From: Bacillota bacterium
GTDB taxonomy: Bacteria > Bacillota > Clostridia > Lachnospirales > Lachnospiraceae
Direction: 5' to 3'
Assembly: GCA_023437715.1 (NCBI GenBank)
Contig: JAEZFK010000028.1
Location: 62,001-126,000, forward strand
Length of the DNA: 64,000 nucleotides
Numbering within the stretch: position 1 is the stretch's first letter; the number at the start of each line of letters is the position of its first letter. Below are positions 40,969 through 49,442 of the stretch, piece after piece. The notes beneath the pieces are model-generated. The model did no database searches. It saw only the letters and a program-made list of their open reading frames with translations, and had not been told where the DNA came from. A program made the translations under genes and the position numbers.

Positions 40969-42645
40969 TTACTCAAAGTAAGCGTACTTAAATTCCACAT
41001 CCGGTCCGAAAGGATGATTGATCAGTCCTTTCACATTGGATTTTGTAAGTGTTGCAGACCCTCTGTGGTACAAAGGAGCAACGATCACATCTTCGTCAAC
41101 CAGAAGCTTCTCCGCCTGCAGCAGCATATCCAGACGCTTCGCATCATCAGTTTCAACTCTTGCATCGTTAATCAGCTTATTATAATTTTCGTTCTGGTAG
41201 GAGCCGCGGTACGGAGTTCCGTTGGTCCATAGATCAAGATAGGTCATGGCATCGTCATAGTCAGCGCCCCATGCAGTGGAGGCAAACATGTAATTATCAT
41301 TATCCATTAATTCATTTCTTGCCTGAACTGTCTTGGTGTCGATTACAATATCAATGCCTAAATTCTTATTTAATTCGCTCTGAATGTAGGTGGCCACTGC
41401 CTTTGTTACGGAATCATCGCGGACCAGAAGCGTCAGGGTCGGCGTCTCTCCCAATTCCTTGCAGCCCTCTTCCCAGTACTTTTTAGCTTCTTCCGGATTG
41501 AATGGGCATAAATTTCCGTTTAATTCACGGAAAGTCTTGCTTCCGTCTCCATACATGCCTTCTGCAACGAGACCGACGCTGGGGGAGGAACCGTCAGCCA
41601 GGATCACCTTAGCCAGGGTATCACGGTCAATAGCCATGGAAACGGCCCGGCGGATATTTTTGTTGCTCATAACCGGATTGCTTAAGGAAAACTGCAGATA
41701 TTCGGTTCTGAACTCACTTTCAGAGCTGAATTCCGGATCATTCTGGTAAGCAGCCACATTGGAAGAATCAAGTGCCACCTGGCTCAGCTCATTTGCCAGA
41801 TAAGCATTTAAAGCTGCGGATGCATCTTTCATAACCCTTACCTGTGCATTTTCAATCTTCACATTTGCCGCATCCCAGTACTTCTCATTCTTTTTCAGGG
41901 TGGCGCCTACTGCCGGATCATAGCTGGTAATAACGTATGGGCCGCAGTAAATCATATTATCCGCACTTAAGCCATACTGGTCTCCTTTGGAGGTAACATA
42001 TGCCTCATTCAAGGGGAAGAACTGGCAAAGAACGGTTAAACGTGCAAAATAAGGGGTAGGTGCTTTTAAGGTCACCTGAAAAGTCTTGTCGTCAAGAGCT
42101 TTCACTCCCACTTCTTCCGCACCGATTTTTCCTTCATTATATTCAGCGCCGTTTACAATATAATCTGTCATAATGAAGCTATAGCCGTTGGTAGCCTCCG
42201 CGCTCATCTGCTTTAACCAGGAAAAAACAAAATCCTTTGCCGTTAAAGGAGTTCCGTCGCTCCACTGTAAGCCGTCTCTTAAATGAAAGGTGTATGTAAG
42301 TTTGTCGTCTGAAACATCGTAGCTTTCCGCAAGTGCAGGCTGAGCCTCATTATTTTCATCCAGGCGAAGCAGGCCTTCAAATGCGTTGTTGTTTACCATG
42401 GAGGACTGGCTGTCAGAAGCCGCCCACTGTACCAGGGTCTTGATCTCGGCGTTGGCATATACGCTGAGCACCTGATCACCTGCTGCCGGAGCAGTTGTTT
42501 TGTCAGAAGCGGATTCACCTGCCGCCGTACTCTGGGAGGATTCTCCAGCCGTGGAACCGCTGGTTCCGCCGGTAAAGCCACAGCCTGCCAGAGCTCCTAC
42601 AACAAGGCAGACTGCTGCACTTAAAGCTAATACTCTTTTTTTCAT
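40969..42645 (-). CDS. oppA: Oligopeptide-binding lipoprotein OppA
   Basis: 558 residues. The signal peptide ends in a lipobox (VGALAGC, Cys about 21), followed by a Ser/Thr-rich linker and an SBP family 5 domain (SVYANAEIKTLVQWAASDSQ, LRDGLQWSDGTPLTAKDFVFSW). It captures peptides outside the membrane for OppBCDF. AAGGAGAGG precedes the ATG. First gene of the operon, transcribed from the consensus promoter at 42720-42748. Confidence 0.95.
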   Translation of the reverse strand: MKKRVLALSAAVCLVVGALAGCGFTGGTSGSTAGESSQSTAAGESASDKTTAPAAGDQVLSVYANAEIKTLVQWAASDSQSSMVNNNAFEGLLRLDENNEAQPALAESYDVSDDKLTYTFHLRDGLQWSDGTPLTAKDFVFSWLKQMSAEATNGYSFIMTDYIVNGAEYNEGKIGAEEVGVKALDDKTFQVTLKAPTPYFARLTVLCQFFPLNEAYVTSKGDQYGLSADNMIYCGPYVITSYDPAVGATLKKNEKYWDAANVKIENAQVRVMKDASAALNAYLANELSQVALDSSNVAAYQNDPEFSSESEFRTEYLQFSLSNPVMSNKNIRRAVSMAIDRDTLAKVILADGSSPSVGLVAEGMYGDGSKTFRELNGNLCPFNPEEAKKYWEEGCKELGETPTLTLLVRDDSVTKAVATYIQSELNKNLGIDIVIDTKTVQARNELMDNDNYMFASTAWGADYDDAMTYLDLWTNGTPYRGSYQNENYNKLINDARVETDDAKRLDMLLQAEKLLVDEDVIVAPLYHRGSATLTKSNVKGLINHPFGPDVEFKYAYFE

Positions 42646-42719
42646 TTTCCCTCTCCTTTTGATATTGATTTTCTTGTTTCGTCTTAATTTATAGGCATTT
42701 CCCCTATGAAATTGTTTAA

Positions 42720-42748
42720 ATTATACATAATCACAGGATTCATGTCAA
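42720..42748 (-). promoter_or_regulatory. Consensus promoter of the opp operon
   Basis: TTGACA (42748-42743), 17 nt, TATAAT (42725-42720) with TG before the -10. Both hexamers are perfect. The leader is about 70 nt. Confidence 0.88.
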
Positions 42749-42776
42749 TATATTTTTATTATTTTATCTTGTTTTA

Positions 42777-42801
42777 AATTGTTTCAATTCTTAATTGAAA
42801 T
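42777..42801. promoter_or_regulatory. Palindrome upstream of the opp promoter
   Basis: TTTCAATT-CTT-AATTGAAA is a perfect inverted repeat about 35 bp upstream of the -35. An AAATTGTTT element beside it also occurs near the -10 (42709-42718). It may be an operator for nutritional control; the factor is unknown. Confidence 0.45.
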
Positions 42802-42861
42802 GCTGATAAAATAAAGGAATGCCTAATCTTAAGCAGAAACAGAAAACAGGAAAAGAGAATG

Positions 42862-43116
42862 TCAGCAGTAATTTCCTGAACAGAGAGCCTTGCTTTCTTT
42901 TCCGGAAAAATCCAGGAATGATACGCTATAGGAGGAATCCTCCTCTTCCGCCCGGATTGCGCGGTTATATATCTTCAGTGCATTTTCCACGGTGATTTCA
43001 ACGCCGTGATAATAGTATAAGGTAGCCTGCGTATATGAAACTACGCTTTCGATCAGCAGCCTTGCATCCTGATTTTCAAATAATACTTCATTTAAATTGT
43101 TTCTTGTAATCATCAT
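42862..43116 (-). CDS. Small protein of unknown function
   Basis: 84 residues from the first of two ATGs at 43116, with AAGGAG 8 nt upstream; the longer open frame extends through the promoter and is excluded. Predicted helical (NEVLFENQDARLLIESVVSY), acidic in the middle, ending CSGNYC. No membrane segment and no recognised family. It has its own promoter at 43210-43238 and lies before the opp promoter region. Confidence 0.6.
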   Translation of the reverse strand: MMITRNNLNEVLFENQDARLLIESVVSYTQATLYYYHGVEITVENALKIYNRAIRAEEEDSSYSVSFLDFSGKESKALCSGNYC

Positions 43117-43209
43117 ACGCCAGTCTCCTTTCGCCTTGGAACATATGTTCGTTTCATAGTTAAAAATTAAAACCACATCATAGTGGCTCCAATTATTCTT
43201 TCTATTGAC

Positions 43210-43238
43210 ATTATAACACAGGTGAAACGCAAATGCAA
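43210..43238 (-). promoter_or_regulatory. Promoter of the 84-residue protein gene
   Basis: TTGCAT (43238-43233), 17 nt, TATAAT (43215-43210) with TGT before the -10. The leader is about 90 nt. Confidence 0.65.
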
Positions 43239-43358
43239 ACATATGTTCTGTTTTTGTTATTATTTTTTTAGGAGTTTTCAATGGAATAAAAAGGAGGAGG
43301 CCATTTATGTGTATTCTTCCGGATAATTTCAACTGCAAAATCACAGGAAATACAAAAA

Positions 43359-43396
43359 ATCCGGCCTGCCTGCGTCCATCGCAAACAAGCCGGATT
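43359..43396. terminator. Hairpin in the gap before the Csp-like genes
   Basis: AATCCGGC pairs with GCCGGATT around a 22-nt loop, with A-runs and T-runs on both sides. Position fits termination of minus-strand transcripts coming from 43620. The rest of 43239-43619 shows no gene. Confidence 0.5.
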
Positions 43397-43550
43397 AAAA
43401 AGGGGAGGATAAGTATTCACTCATCTTTGGTATAATCCTATTATGACCTTAATCAGGCCTTTTATTCACAGGATTAAAAAATCTTTTTAATTTTTCAAGA
43501 TTCTCATGTTCTTATATTTCTCCCTTTTCCAGCCAAAACAAGACGGAATA

Positions 43551-43581
43551 CGGTATGTCCCTTTTTTAACAAGACATACCG
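43551..43581. terminator. Terminator of the minus-strand Csp-like gene
   Basis: CGGTATGTC (43551-43559) and GACATACCG (43573-43581) form a perfect 9-bp stem with a T/A-rich loop, 39 bp after the stop at 43620. Confidence 0.6.
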
Positions 43582-43619
43582 GACACAGGATTTCATGAAA
43601 AAATTTTATTTTCTGCGGA

Positions 43620-45293
43620 TTAAATATTGGTTAAATGCTCAAACAGGCTGTTCACTTCAATCTGGCCATACCCCCATATATTATTGGGGTAGATCGTATC
43701 TGTTCTGCGGGTGGCTCCGCGGATCAGCAGGCGGTTTACGTCATTTCCCGTAATTGTGGTGTAATTTCCCCTGGGAACCGCCCACTCGAAAACCATGGCC
43801 ATAATACCCGCTGCCTGGGAGGCTGCAGAACCGCTTCCGGTTATGGTTCCGTACTGGTTGCCCGGGACAGCACATGGAATCTGGTATCCGGGTGCAGCAA
43901 TATCCGGCTTTGTAAGCCCGGTTCTCGTATAGCCTCTCCCTGATTCCGGCAAAATGCTGTCGTTAAACTGGTTATAGGCGGTAACAGTTAAAGGGCTGGT
44001 CGCATTGCCCGGAGAAGTTATGGTAGTATCCGGGTTTGGATTTAAGAAAAAGGTGTTCTCTGAAATTAAGTCTCCTGACGGCAGCCAGGTGTGAAAGGAG
44101 AACTGCTCATTATCCATATTCTGGACCCGGAGCTTCCAGACCCCGGGAAGAGGATTCTGGAAGCGGACTAAAATAAGCTGGTCTCCTGTTTCCTCTTCAA
44201 AAATATAGTTGTTGACCCAGATTACGCTTTGCGTCAGCACAAAGGGAAATCTTCTGCACTCTCCCAGAGCCGGATAAACAGGACCTGTTGTCTCCTGGTT
44301 TGGCGCTGTAACTTCTATAGAAAGTCTTGACGGAGCAAAGGGCCACAGCTCCATGCCAAACAGCTTATCCTCTTCTCCCACCCTCATTTCAAACTCATTG
44401 TAAAAGGGCTCTACGGTGGTGCTGTTGAAATAGTGCCTGCGCTTGTTCGCCTCATTGCCGGTGGTGATGGTTATTCCGGTCATGGGCTGCTGGGCAAGAT
44501 AATTGGTAAAATAGCTGGTTGCCCCTCTCCCGTCATGGCTTGACTGGTTTGTTCCCATTGCAATGCAGACGGCTATGGGGCGGTTTAACTTCTGGGCAAA
44601 TGTGGTAACATAGCTTAAACCAATGATTAAATCGGACTCCTGGTAACATTCGATGTCTTCCGGCACAAAAAAGATTTTTTTCAGACTGTTCTTAGCCGGT
44701 TTCAGCTTGACAATCAACAGATCGGCTTCCGGAACAACACCGCTGAAAGACTGGTCGAAATTGGGCTTTCCCGCAGCCACGCTGGCAATTGCGGTCCCGT
44801 GCCCGTTGGTGTCCACAGAGGGAACGATGGATAAAGGATTTTCCGATTTCAGCGCCACATTAATATGTTCTCTCGTATACTCTGTTCCATAGGTAAAGCC
44901 TTCCGGCGGCTTGCCATCCTGGATTGTCTGGTCCCACAGAGAAAGGATTCGGGTGGTTCCGTCATTGAATAAAAAAGCCGGATGCTGATAATCAATTCCT
45001 GTATCCAGGATTGCCACGATCACCCCCCGTCCGAACAGGGCCAGGTAGGGGTTTCTCTGTACCGTTCCCACTCCTGATTTTTCAAGACTGATGGTGGCGC
45101 TTAATGTTAATATGGAAGGAAACGCATTATAAGGATAAGTTCCTAAGTCACAGGGATCCACAGGGGTGTTGGGAATATGGGCCAAAGAATTCCTCAAATC
45201 CATATATGTAATATTATCTCCCGTATCATAGGTCGGGATCATTACATTGCTGATAATGATATCATAATAATTGTCGTCCACTATTTTCTGCAT
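43620..45293 (-). CDS. Csp-like S8 (subtilisin) family protein, apparent pseudoprotease
   Basis: 557 residues from the ATG at 45293 (GGAGG 7 nt upstream). A short pro-like N-terminus, Asp97 (AILDTGID), His165 (TNGHGTA) and the oxyanion Asn (TTGNEANKRRHY) are present. The segment normally reading SGTSxAA reads TGSGSAASQAAG, with Gly488 at the catalytic Ser position. A jelly-roll-like insert sits about 300-420 (IEVTAPNQET, WLPSGDLI). This architecture is that of clostridial CspB/CspC proteins, which process or regulate spore-germination enzymes. No signal peptide. Divergent from a close paralogue sharing the same substitution. Confidence 0.85.
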   Translation of the reverse strand: MQKIVDDNYYDIIISNVMIPTYDTGDNITYMDLRNSLAHIPNTPVDPCDLGTYPYNAFPSILTLSATISLEKSGVGTVQRNPYLALFGRGVIVAILDTGIDYQHPAFLFNDGTTRILSLWDQTIQDGKPPEGFTYGTEYTREHINVALKSENPLSIVPSVDTNGHGTAIASVAAGKPNFDQSFSGVVPEADLLIVKLKPAKNSLKKIFFVPEDIECYQESDLIIGLSYVTTFAQKLNRPIAVCIAMGTNQSSHDGRGATSYFTNYLAQQPMTGITITTGNEANKRRHYFNSTTVEPFYNEFEMRVGEEDKLFGMELWPFAPSRLSIEVTAPNQETTGPVYPALGECRRFPFVLTQSVIWVNNYIFEEETGDQLILVRFQNPLPGVWKLRVQNMDNEQFSFHTWLPSGDLISENTFFLNPNPDTTITSPGNATSPLTVTAYNQFNDSILPESGRGYTRTGLTKPDIAAPGYQIPCAVPGNQYGTITGSGSAASQAAGIMAMVFEWAVPRGNYTTITGNDVNRLLIRGATRRTDTIYPNNIWGYGQIEVNSLFEHLTNI

Positions 45294-45334
45294 AAATAGG
45301 CCTCCCCTGCTTATTATCAACGGCACATATAATA

Positions 45335-45364
45335 TATTTTATGCAGGAAAGCGTCCATTATGAG
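45335..45364 (-). promoter_or_regulatory. Sporulation-type promoter of the minus-strand Csp-like gene
   Basis: CTCATA (45364-45359), 15 nt, CATAAAATA (45343-45335). The -10 fits the sigma-K pattern CATANNNTA and is one base off sigma-E CATACAAT. The other gene has the same elements and spacing in mirror image. Confidence 0.55.
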
Positions 45365-45390
45365 CGCAAAGGCCCGAATGTGCAGGCGCG

Positions 45391-45420
45391 CTCATATCCG
45401 GAAATGCACCGCATAAAATA
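45391..45420 (+). promoter_or_regulatory. Sporulation-type promoter of the plus-strand Csp-like gene
   Basis: CTCATA (45391-45396), 15 nt, CATAAAATA (45412-45420), preceded by GCG as in the opposing copy. The two form the arms of an interrupted inverted repeat. Confidence 0.55.
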
Positions 45421-45462
45421 TACCATATTCTCTATAATCAATGCGGTCAGGGAGATTCCTTT

Positions 45463-47154
45463 ATGAAAAAAATACTGGATAACAATTATTATGATTTGAT
45501 ATTTAACAACATGTTGATTCCGGCTTCCAGTACAGGCGATGATATCACAATACTAGACGACAGGTTTTCTCTGCTGCATGTTACAAAAAATGAAATGCAG
45601 CCTTGTGACCTGGGTCAAAATCCTTACAACAACTTTCCCTCTCTTTATACTCTTACCTCCAGATTAAGCACAAAAAAGTCCTGCTTTAAAATCACTCAGG
45701 AAAATTCCTATACCAATTTGACAGGACAGGGGATAATTATTGGAATTGTCGATACCGGCATTGATTACCGCCATCCGGCATTTATCCATCAGGATAAAAC
45801 AACCCGCATCATCCGCATATGGGATCAGACCATCCAGGACGGACCTCCGCCGGAAAACTTTACTTTCGGTACGGAATACAACAGAGCGTCCATAAACAGT
45901 GCGATCCTGCAAGAGGATCCTTTTCTGACCGTTCCCTCAAAGGATACAAATGGGCATGGAACCGCTATCGCCAGCATTATCGCCGGTACTCCAGATGAGA
46001 AGCAGTCCTTTACCAGCATTGTTCCCAACGCAGATCTGGCAGTTGTAAAGCTGAAAGAAGCCAAAGCAAGTCTTAAAAATATATTTTTTGTTCCCGAAAA
46101 TGAGCTGTGCTTCCAGGAATCAGACATCATACTTGGAATACGGTATTTGACTGAGCTGGGGCGGAGATTAAAACGTCCTATTGTCATATGCATGGGCCTT
46201 GGAAGCAGTCAGGGCGGCCACGACGGGCGCAGCGTCTTAAGCAGCCACATAGAACGCCTTGTTCTTCAGCCTGAGGTGAATGTATCCGTCTCAGCCGGAA
46301 ACGAGGGACACAACGGCAGGCACTATTTCGGCGGAGCTCCCTCGGCTCCTTATATGAACGACTTCCAATTAAATATAGGAAAGGACGGCGGAGAGTTTGC
46401 CATGGAGATCTGGCCCTTCAGTCCCGGAAGGCTTTCCATAGAAATATCCGCTCCCAACCAGGAATCGACCCCTTTCATTTCTCCCTCTTTCAGCAGATGC
46501 CAAAAATTTGTTTTCCAAAACAGCCAGAGTGTTGTGTGGGTAAATAACATGGCCTTTGAACAGGGAAGCGGAGAACAGCTGATACTGCTTCGGTTTGAAA
46601 ATCCCATGCCGGGAATCTGGTATTTTCGTGTACAAAGCACAGAAAACGAACCTTTCTCTTTCCATTCCTGGCTGCCCTCCGGCAACCTGCTGCCGGACAG
46701 TACGTTCTTTCTCAGCTCCAATCCAAATACCACCATAACTTCACCGGGAAATACCAGGAATGCACTGACGGTTGCCGCTTATAACCAGTTAAATGGAAAT
46801 ATTCTGGATGAATCGGGAAGAGGCTATACAAGAAGCGGCCTGGTGAAACCGGACCTTGCTGCGCCGGGCTACCAGATTCCCTGCGCGCTACCGGGAAGTC
46901 AATATGGAACCCTGACAGGCACCGGAGCTGCGGCCGCCAATGCCGCCGGAGCCGTGGCAATGGTATTTGAATGGACCCGCGGCAAAGGGAATCTCACCTA
47001 TATTACAGGCGAACAGATTAACCGCATTCTCCTCAGAAGGGCACAGCGAAACAACGCCTACAGCTATCCCAATAATATATGGGGGTACGGACAGCTGGAT
47101 GTATACAACCTGCTGAACCACTTATCCAAAGTATTGCAGCGGGAAATCACTTGA
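45463..47154 (+). CDS. Csp-like S8 (subtilisin) family protein, apparent pseudoprotease (paralogue)
   Basis: 563 residues, clearly homologous along its length to the divergent gene (WDQTIQDG, ESGRGYTR, KPD-AAPGYQIPCA, PNNIWGYGQ). Asp97 (GIVDTGID), His165 (TNGHGTAIAS) and the Asn of SAGNEGHNGRHYF are kept, but the serine segment reads LTGTGAAAANAAG, so Gly488 replaces the nucleophile as in its partner. GGGAG lies 8 nt before the ATG. Likely expressed in sporulation from its own mirror promoter. It may act as a regulator or receptor rather than a protease. Confidence 0.85.
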   Translation: MKKILDNNYYDLIFNNMLIPASSTGDDITILDDRFSLLHVTKNEMQPCDLGQNPYNNFPSLYTLTSRLSTKKSCFKITQENSYTNLTGQGIIIGIVDTGIDYRHPAFIHQDKTTRIIRIWDQTIQDGPPPENFTFGTEYNRASINSAILQEDPFLTVPSKDTNGHGTAIASIIAGTPDEKQSFTSIVPNADLAVVKLKEAKASLKNIFFVPENELCFQESDIILGIRYLTELGRRLKRPIVICMGLGSSQGGHDGRSVLSSHIERLVLQPEVNVSVSAGNEGHNGRHYFGGAPSAPYMNDFQLNIGKDGGEFAMEIWPFSPGRLSIEISAPNQESTPFISPSFSRCQKFVFQNSQSVVWVNNMAFEQGSGEQLILLRFENPMPGIWYFRVQSTENEPFSFHSWLPSGNLLPDSTFFLSSNPNTTITSPGNTRNALTVAAYNQLNGNILDESGRGYTRSGLVKPDLAAPGYQIPCALPGSQYGTLTGTGAAAANAAGAVAMVFEWTRGKGNLTYITGEQINRILLRRAQRNNAYSYPNNIWGYGQLDVYNLLNHLSKVLQREIT

Positions 47155-47163
47155 CTTCATAAA

Positions 47164-47188
47164 AAAGGAACTGCGATGCAGTTCCTTT
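47164..47188. terminator. Bidirectional terminator between the Csp-like gene and mscL
   Basis: AAAGGAACTGC (47164-47174), GAT, GCAGTTCCTTT (47178-47188), flanked by A and T tracts. Confidence 0.9.
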
Positions 47189-47200
47189 AAACCTTCCGCC

Positions 47201-47695
47201 TCAGTCCTGAGGTGCTGCATCCGTCTGGACATCCAGATGGCTTGTACAGTTGGGGCAGCGGGTCGCTTTCGCGTCAATGCGGGTGAAGCAAAACGGACAT
47301 TCCTTATCGGCGGGCGTCGCCGGTTTTGCCTGCTCCTTTGTTCCCCGCAGGGAATTGATTCCCTTTATCATTAAAAAGATCACGACAGACATAATGAGAA
47401 AGTTGATGACGGCTGTAATAAAAGAACCATAGGCAAATACCGGGCCAAGGGCCTGGGCCGCTTCCAGGGTTGAAACATCCGCACCTTGGGGAGCCCTGTA
47501 CAGCATAAGAAATTTGCTCGAAAAGTCAACGCCTCCGGTAATGACGCCGATCAGCGGAGAAATAATATCCTTGACCAAGGAATTGACAATGGCCTGAAAA
47601 GAAGCGCCGACAATAACACCGACTGCCAGATCCACCACATTGCCGCGCAAGACAAATTCTTTAAACTCAGCGATAAATTTACTTTTCTTTTTCAT
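47201..47695 (-). CDS. mscL: Large-conductance mechanosensitive channel with zinc-ribbon tail
   Basis: 164 residues from the ATG at 47695 (GAGAGG upstream). TM1 contains GNVVDLAVGVIVGASFQAIV, TM2 is at about 85-108, and the cytoplasmic helix region follows. MscL opens under membrane tension to release solutes. Unlike the E. coli protein, the C-terminus ends in a four-cysteine zinc ribbon, CPFCFTRIDAKATRCPNC. The function of that tail is unknown. Confidence 0.95.
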   Translation of the reverse strand: MKKKSKFIAEFKEFVLRGNVVDLAVGVIVGASFQAIVNSLVKDIISPLIGVITGGVDFSSKFLMLYRAPQGADVSTLEAAQALGPVFAYGSFITAVINFLIMSVVIFLMIKGINSLRGTKEQAKPATPADKECPFCFTRIDAKATRCPNCTSHLDVQTDAAPQD

Positions 47696-48019
47696 AGGCA
47701 CCAACCCTCTCTTTGTCGTATTTCTAATTATTAAATAGCTTTGGTTTTTTCTTCCAGCATATATTAATAATTATACGATAAAACATCAGATTTCACAAGA
47801 TAAAGTATCCTCTGCAATAACATGCCATAATATTCACAGCTCTGAGCCAAAACTGCAGAAAAAATAATAACAGCGGTTCTTTCCATAGGCTGAGGGATTT
47901 CCTCTGCATCTGCATAAAAGAAGTTTCTCTGCAAATACTATTTTTTGTTACTTAAAATGCTGTTTCAGCCTGCTGCATTTTATGATAAAATAGATTAAAA
48001 TCCAATTGAGGAGGCGTTT

Positions 48020-48187
48020 ATGGAAAGCTTTTATAGTCGTGAATGGAACTGCCTTGAGAAAAAACTCATTGTAGCCACCGCTTTTATGTCAGGAATCATC
48101 ATAGGTTTTATCTTTGCTCCCATTAAAAAGGGCGTCTATTGCGGCAACCACAATGGGAATACCAGACTTCAAAGAAAAGAAGATTGA
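48020..48187 (+). CDS. 55-residue YtxH-like single-pass membrane protein
   Basis: The ATG at 48020 has GGAGG 5 nt upstream and the frame runs to TGA at 48185-48187. The protein (MESFYSREWNCLEKKL...) has one membrane segment (IVATAFMSGIIIGFIFAP) followed by IKKG, matching the G-x3-G-x2-F-A-P-x-x-G pattern of YtxH-type proteins, and a short polar tail. A candidate TATGATAAAAT -10 lies about 35 bp upstream and a hairpin follows. The 315 bp before it hold no other gene. Confidence 0.7.
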   Translation: MESFYSREWNCLEKKLIVATAFMSGIIIGFIFAPIKKGVYCGNHNGNTRLQRKED

Positions 48188-48215
48188 TATTCAAAATGTA
48201 ATCTGGGAAGATTTT

Positions 48216-48242
48216 GACCGTTTTCATTTTTTTGAAGCGGTC
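48216..48242. terminator. Hairpin after the 55-residue gene
   Basis: GACCGTTTTCA pairs with TGAAGCGGTC (one bulge) around a T-rich loop, with a T-containing tail on the plus strand. Confidence 0.55.
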
Positions 48243-48310
48243 ATTTTCTGTTTCCGTTTTTCCTTTTACCGGCAGAATCCTGCTTCCTGAAAGCCTTTCA
48301 TTCAAAAAAA

Positions 48311-48344
48311 GGAAGAACACAAATCATCAAATCTGCGTTCTTCC
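48311..48344 (-). terminator. Terminator after pta
   Basis: GGAAGAAC (48311-48318) pairs with GTTCTTCC (48337-48344), with more pairing inside. On the minus strand TTTTTTTG follows. Confidence 0.8.
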
Positions 48345-48377
48345 CCTTTTCCCGATCCGCCAAATTACAAAGCAGGC

Positions 48378-49349
48378 TTATATCAGAGACGCTGTAATAA
48401 TCGACATTTTATAGACTTCATCTGCATTGCAGCCTCTTGAAAGATCATTAATCGGAGCATTCAATCCCTGTAAAATAGGGCCAAAGGCCTCAAAGCCTCC
48501 TAATCGCTGTGCCATTTTATAACCAATATTTCCGGCATCAATATTGGGGAAAATAAAGGTGTTGGCATGTCCGGCCACTCCGGAGCCCGGTGCTTTTGTC
48601 TTCGCCACTACAGGAGAAAAAGCGGCATCAAACTGTAATTCTCCGTCTGCCGGAAAATCCAGATCCATTGCTTTTAATTTCTCAGCTGCCTTGCGCACCT
48701 TATCAACGGATTCACCTTTTCCGGAACCCAGAGTGCTGTAGGAAAGCAATGCAACCTTGGGATCAATGGAAAAGGTCCTGGCTGTTCTGGCAGTTTCCAG
48801 TGCGATTTCCACCAGCTCGTCCTCATTGGGATCAACATTAATGGCGCAGTCAGCCATGGCATACATTTCATTGCCGTTTTCCGCTTCACGATAGAGAATA
48901 AAGCAGCTGGAAACAATCTTGCTGCCCGGCTTGGTTTTAATCAGCTGTAAAGCCGGTCTTACCGTATCGGCCGTAGAATAGGTGGCTCCGCCCAGCAGGC
49001 AGTCCGCTTTCCCCATCTTCACCAGCATTGTGCCGAAGTAATTGGATTTTGCAAGGGCTTCGCGGCAGGCCGCTTCATCCATCTTGCCTTTTCTCAGCTC
49101 CACCATTTTACCTACCATGCCATCAAATCCGTCATAGTTAAGAGGATCTATTTTCTCAATGCCGTCAACAGGCCAGCCGTATTCCCTGGCGGCTGCGTCT
49201 ATTTCATCAGGATTTCCCAGAAGAATCGGGGTGAGGATGCCTTCTTTATAAAGACGGCTGGCCGCTTCCAGGATTCTGGGGTCAGTGCCTTCTGTAAATA
49301 CGATTCTTCTTTTCTGCCCTTTCAGTCCGGCGATCATATGATCAAACAT
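48378..49349 (-). CDS. pta: Phosphate acetyltransferase
   Basis: 323 residues of the short Pta type. It interconverts acetyl-CoA and acetyl phosphate for acetate fermentation and ATP gain. The family stretches RIVFTEGTDPRILEAAS, LLGGATYSTADTVRPALQ, MADCAINVDPNEDELVEIA and FPNIDAGNIGYKMAQRLG are clear. GGAGGG precedes the ATG, and a promoter (TTGATT-17-TATACT) lies at 49385-49413. The usual partner ackA is not adjacent on either side. Confidence 0.95.
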   Translation of the reverse strand: MFDHMIAGLKGQKRRIVFTEGTDPRILEAASRLYKEGILTPILLGNPDEIDAAAREYGWPVDGIEKIDPLNYDGFDGMVGKMVELRKGKMDEAACREALAKSNYFGTMLVKMGKADCLLGGATYSTADTVRPALQLIKTKPGSKIVSSCFILYREAENGNEMYAMADCAINVDPNEDELVEIALETARTARTFSIDPKVALLSYSTLGSGKGESVDKVRKAAEKLKAMDLDFPADGELQFDAAFSPVVAKTKAPGSGVAGHANTFIFPNIDAGNIGYKMAQRLGGFEAFGPILQGLNAPINDLSRGCNADEVYKMSIITASLI

Positions 49350-49384
49350 GTTTTTTCCCTCCGTAATAATATTTTGTTATATAA

Positions 49385-49413
49385 AGTATAATTCTTATGG
49401 CATGAGGAATCAA
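49385..49413 (-). promoter_or_regulatory. Promoter of pta
   Basis: TTGATT (49413-49408), 17 nt, TATACT (49390-49385). Confidence 0.7.
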
Positions 49414-49442
49414 CAACTTTTTGCCGAATAATACGTTATAAT

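Noticed and set aside
43620..47154. Calling the two subtilase-like proteins active proteases
   Set aside because: Both have Gly at the usual serine position, in register at residue 488, so activity cannot be assumed.
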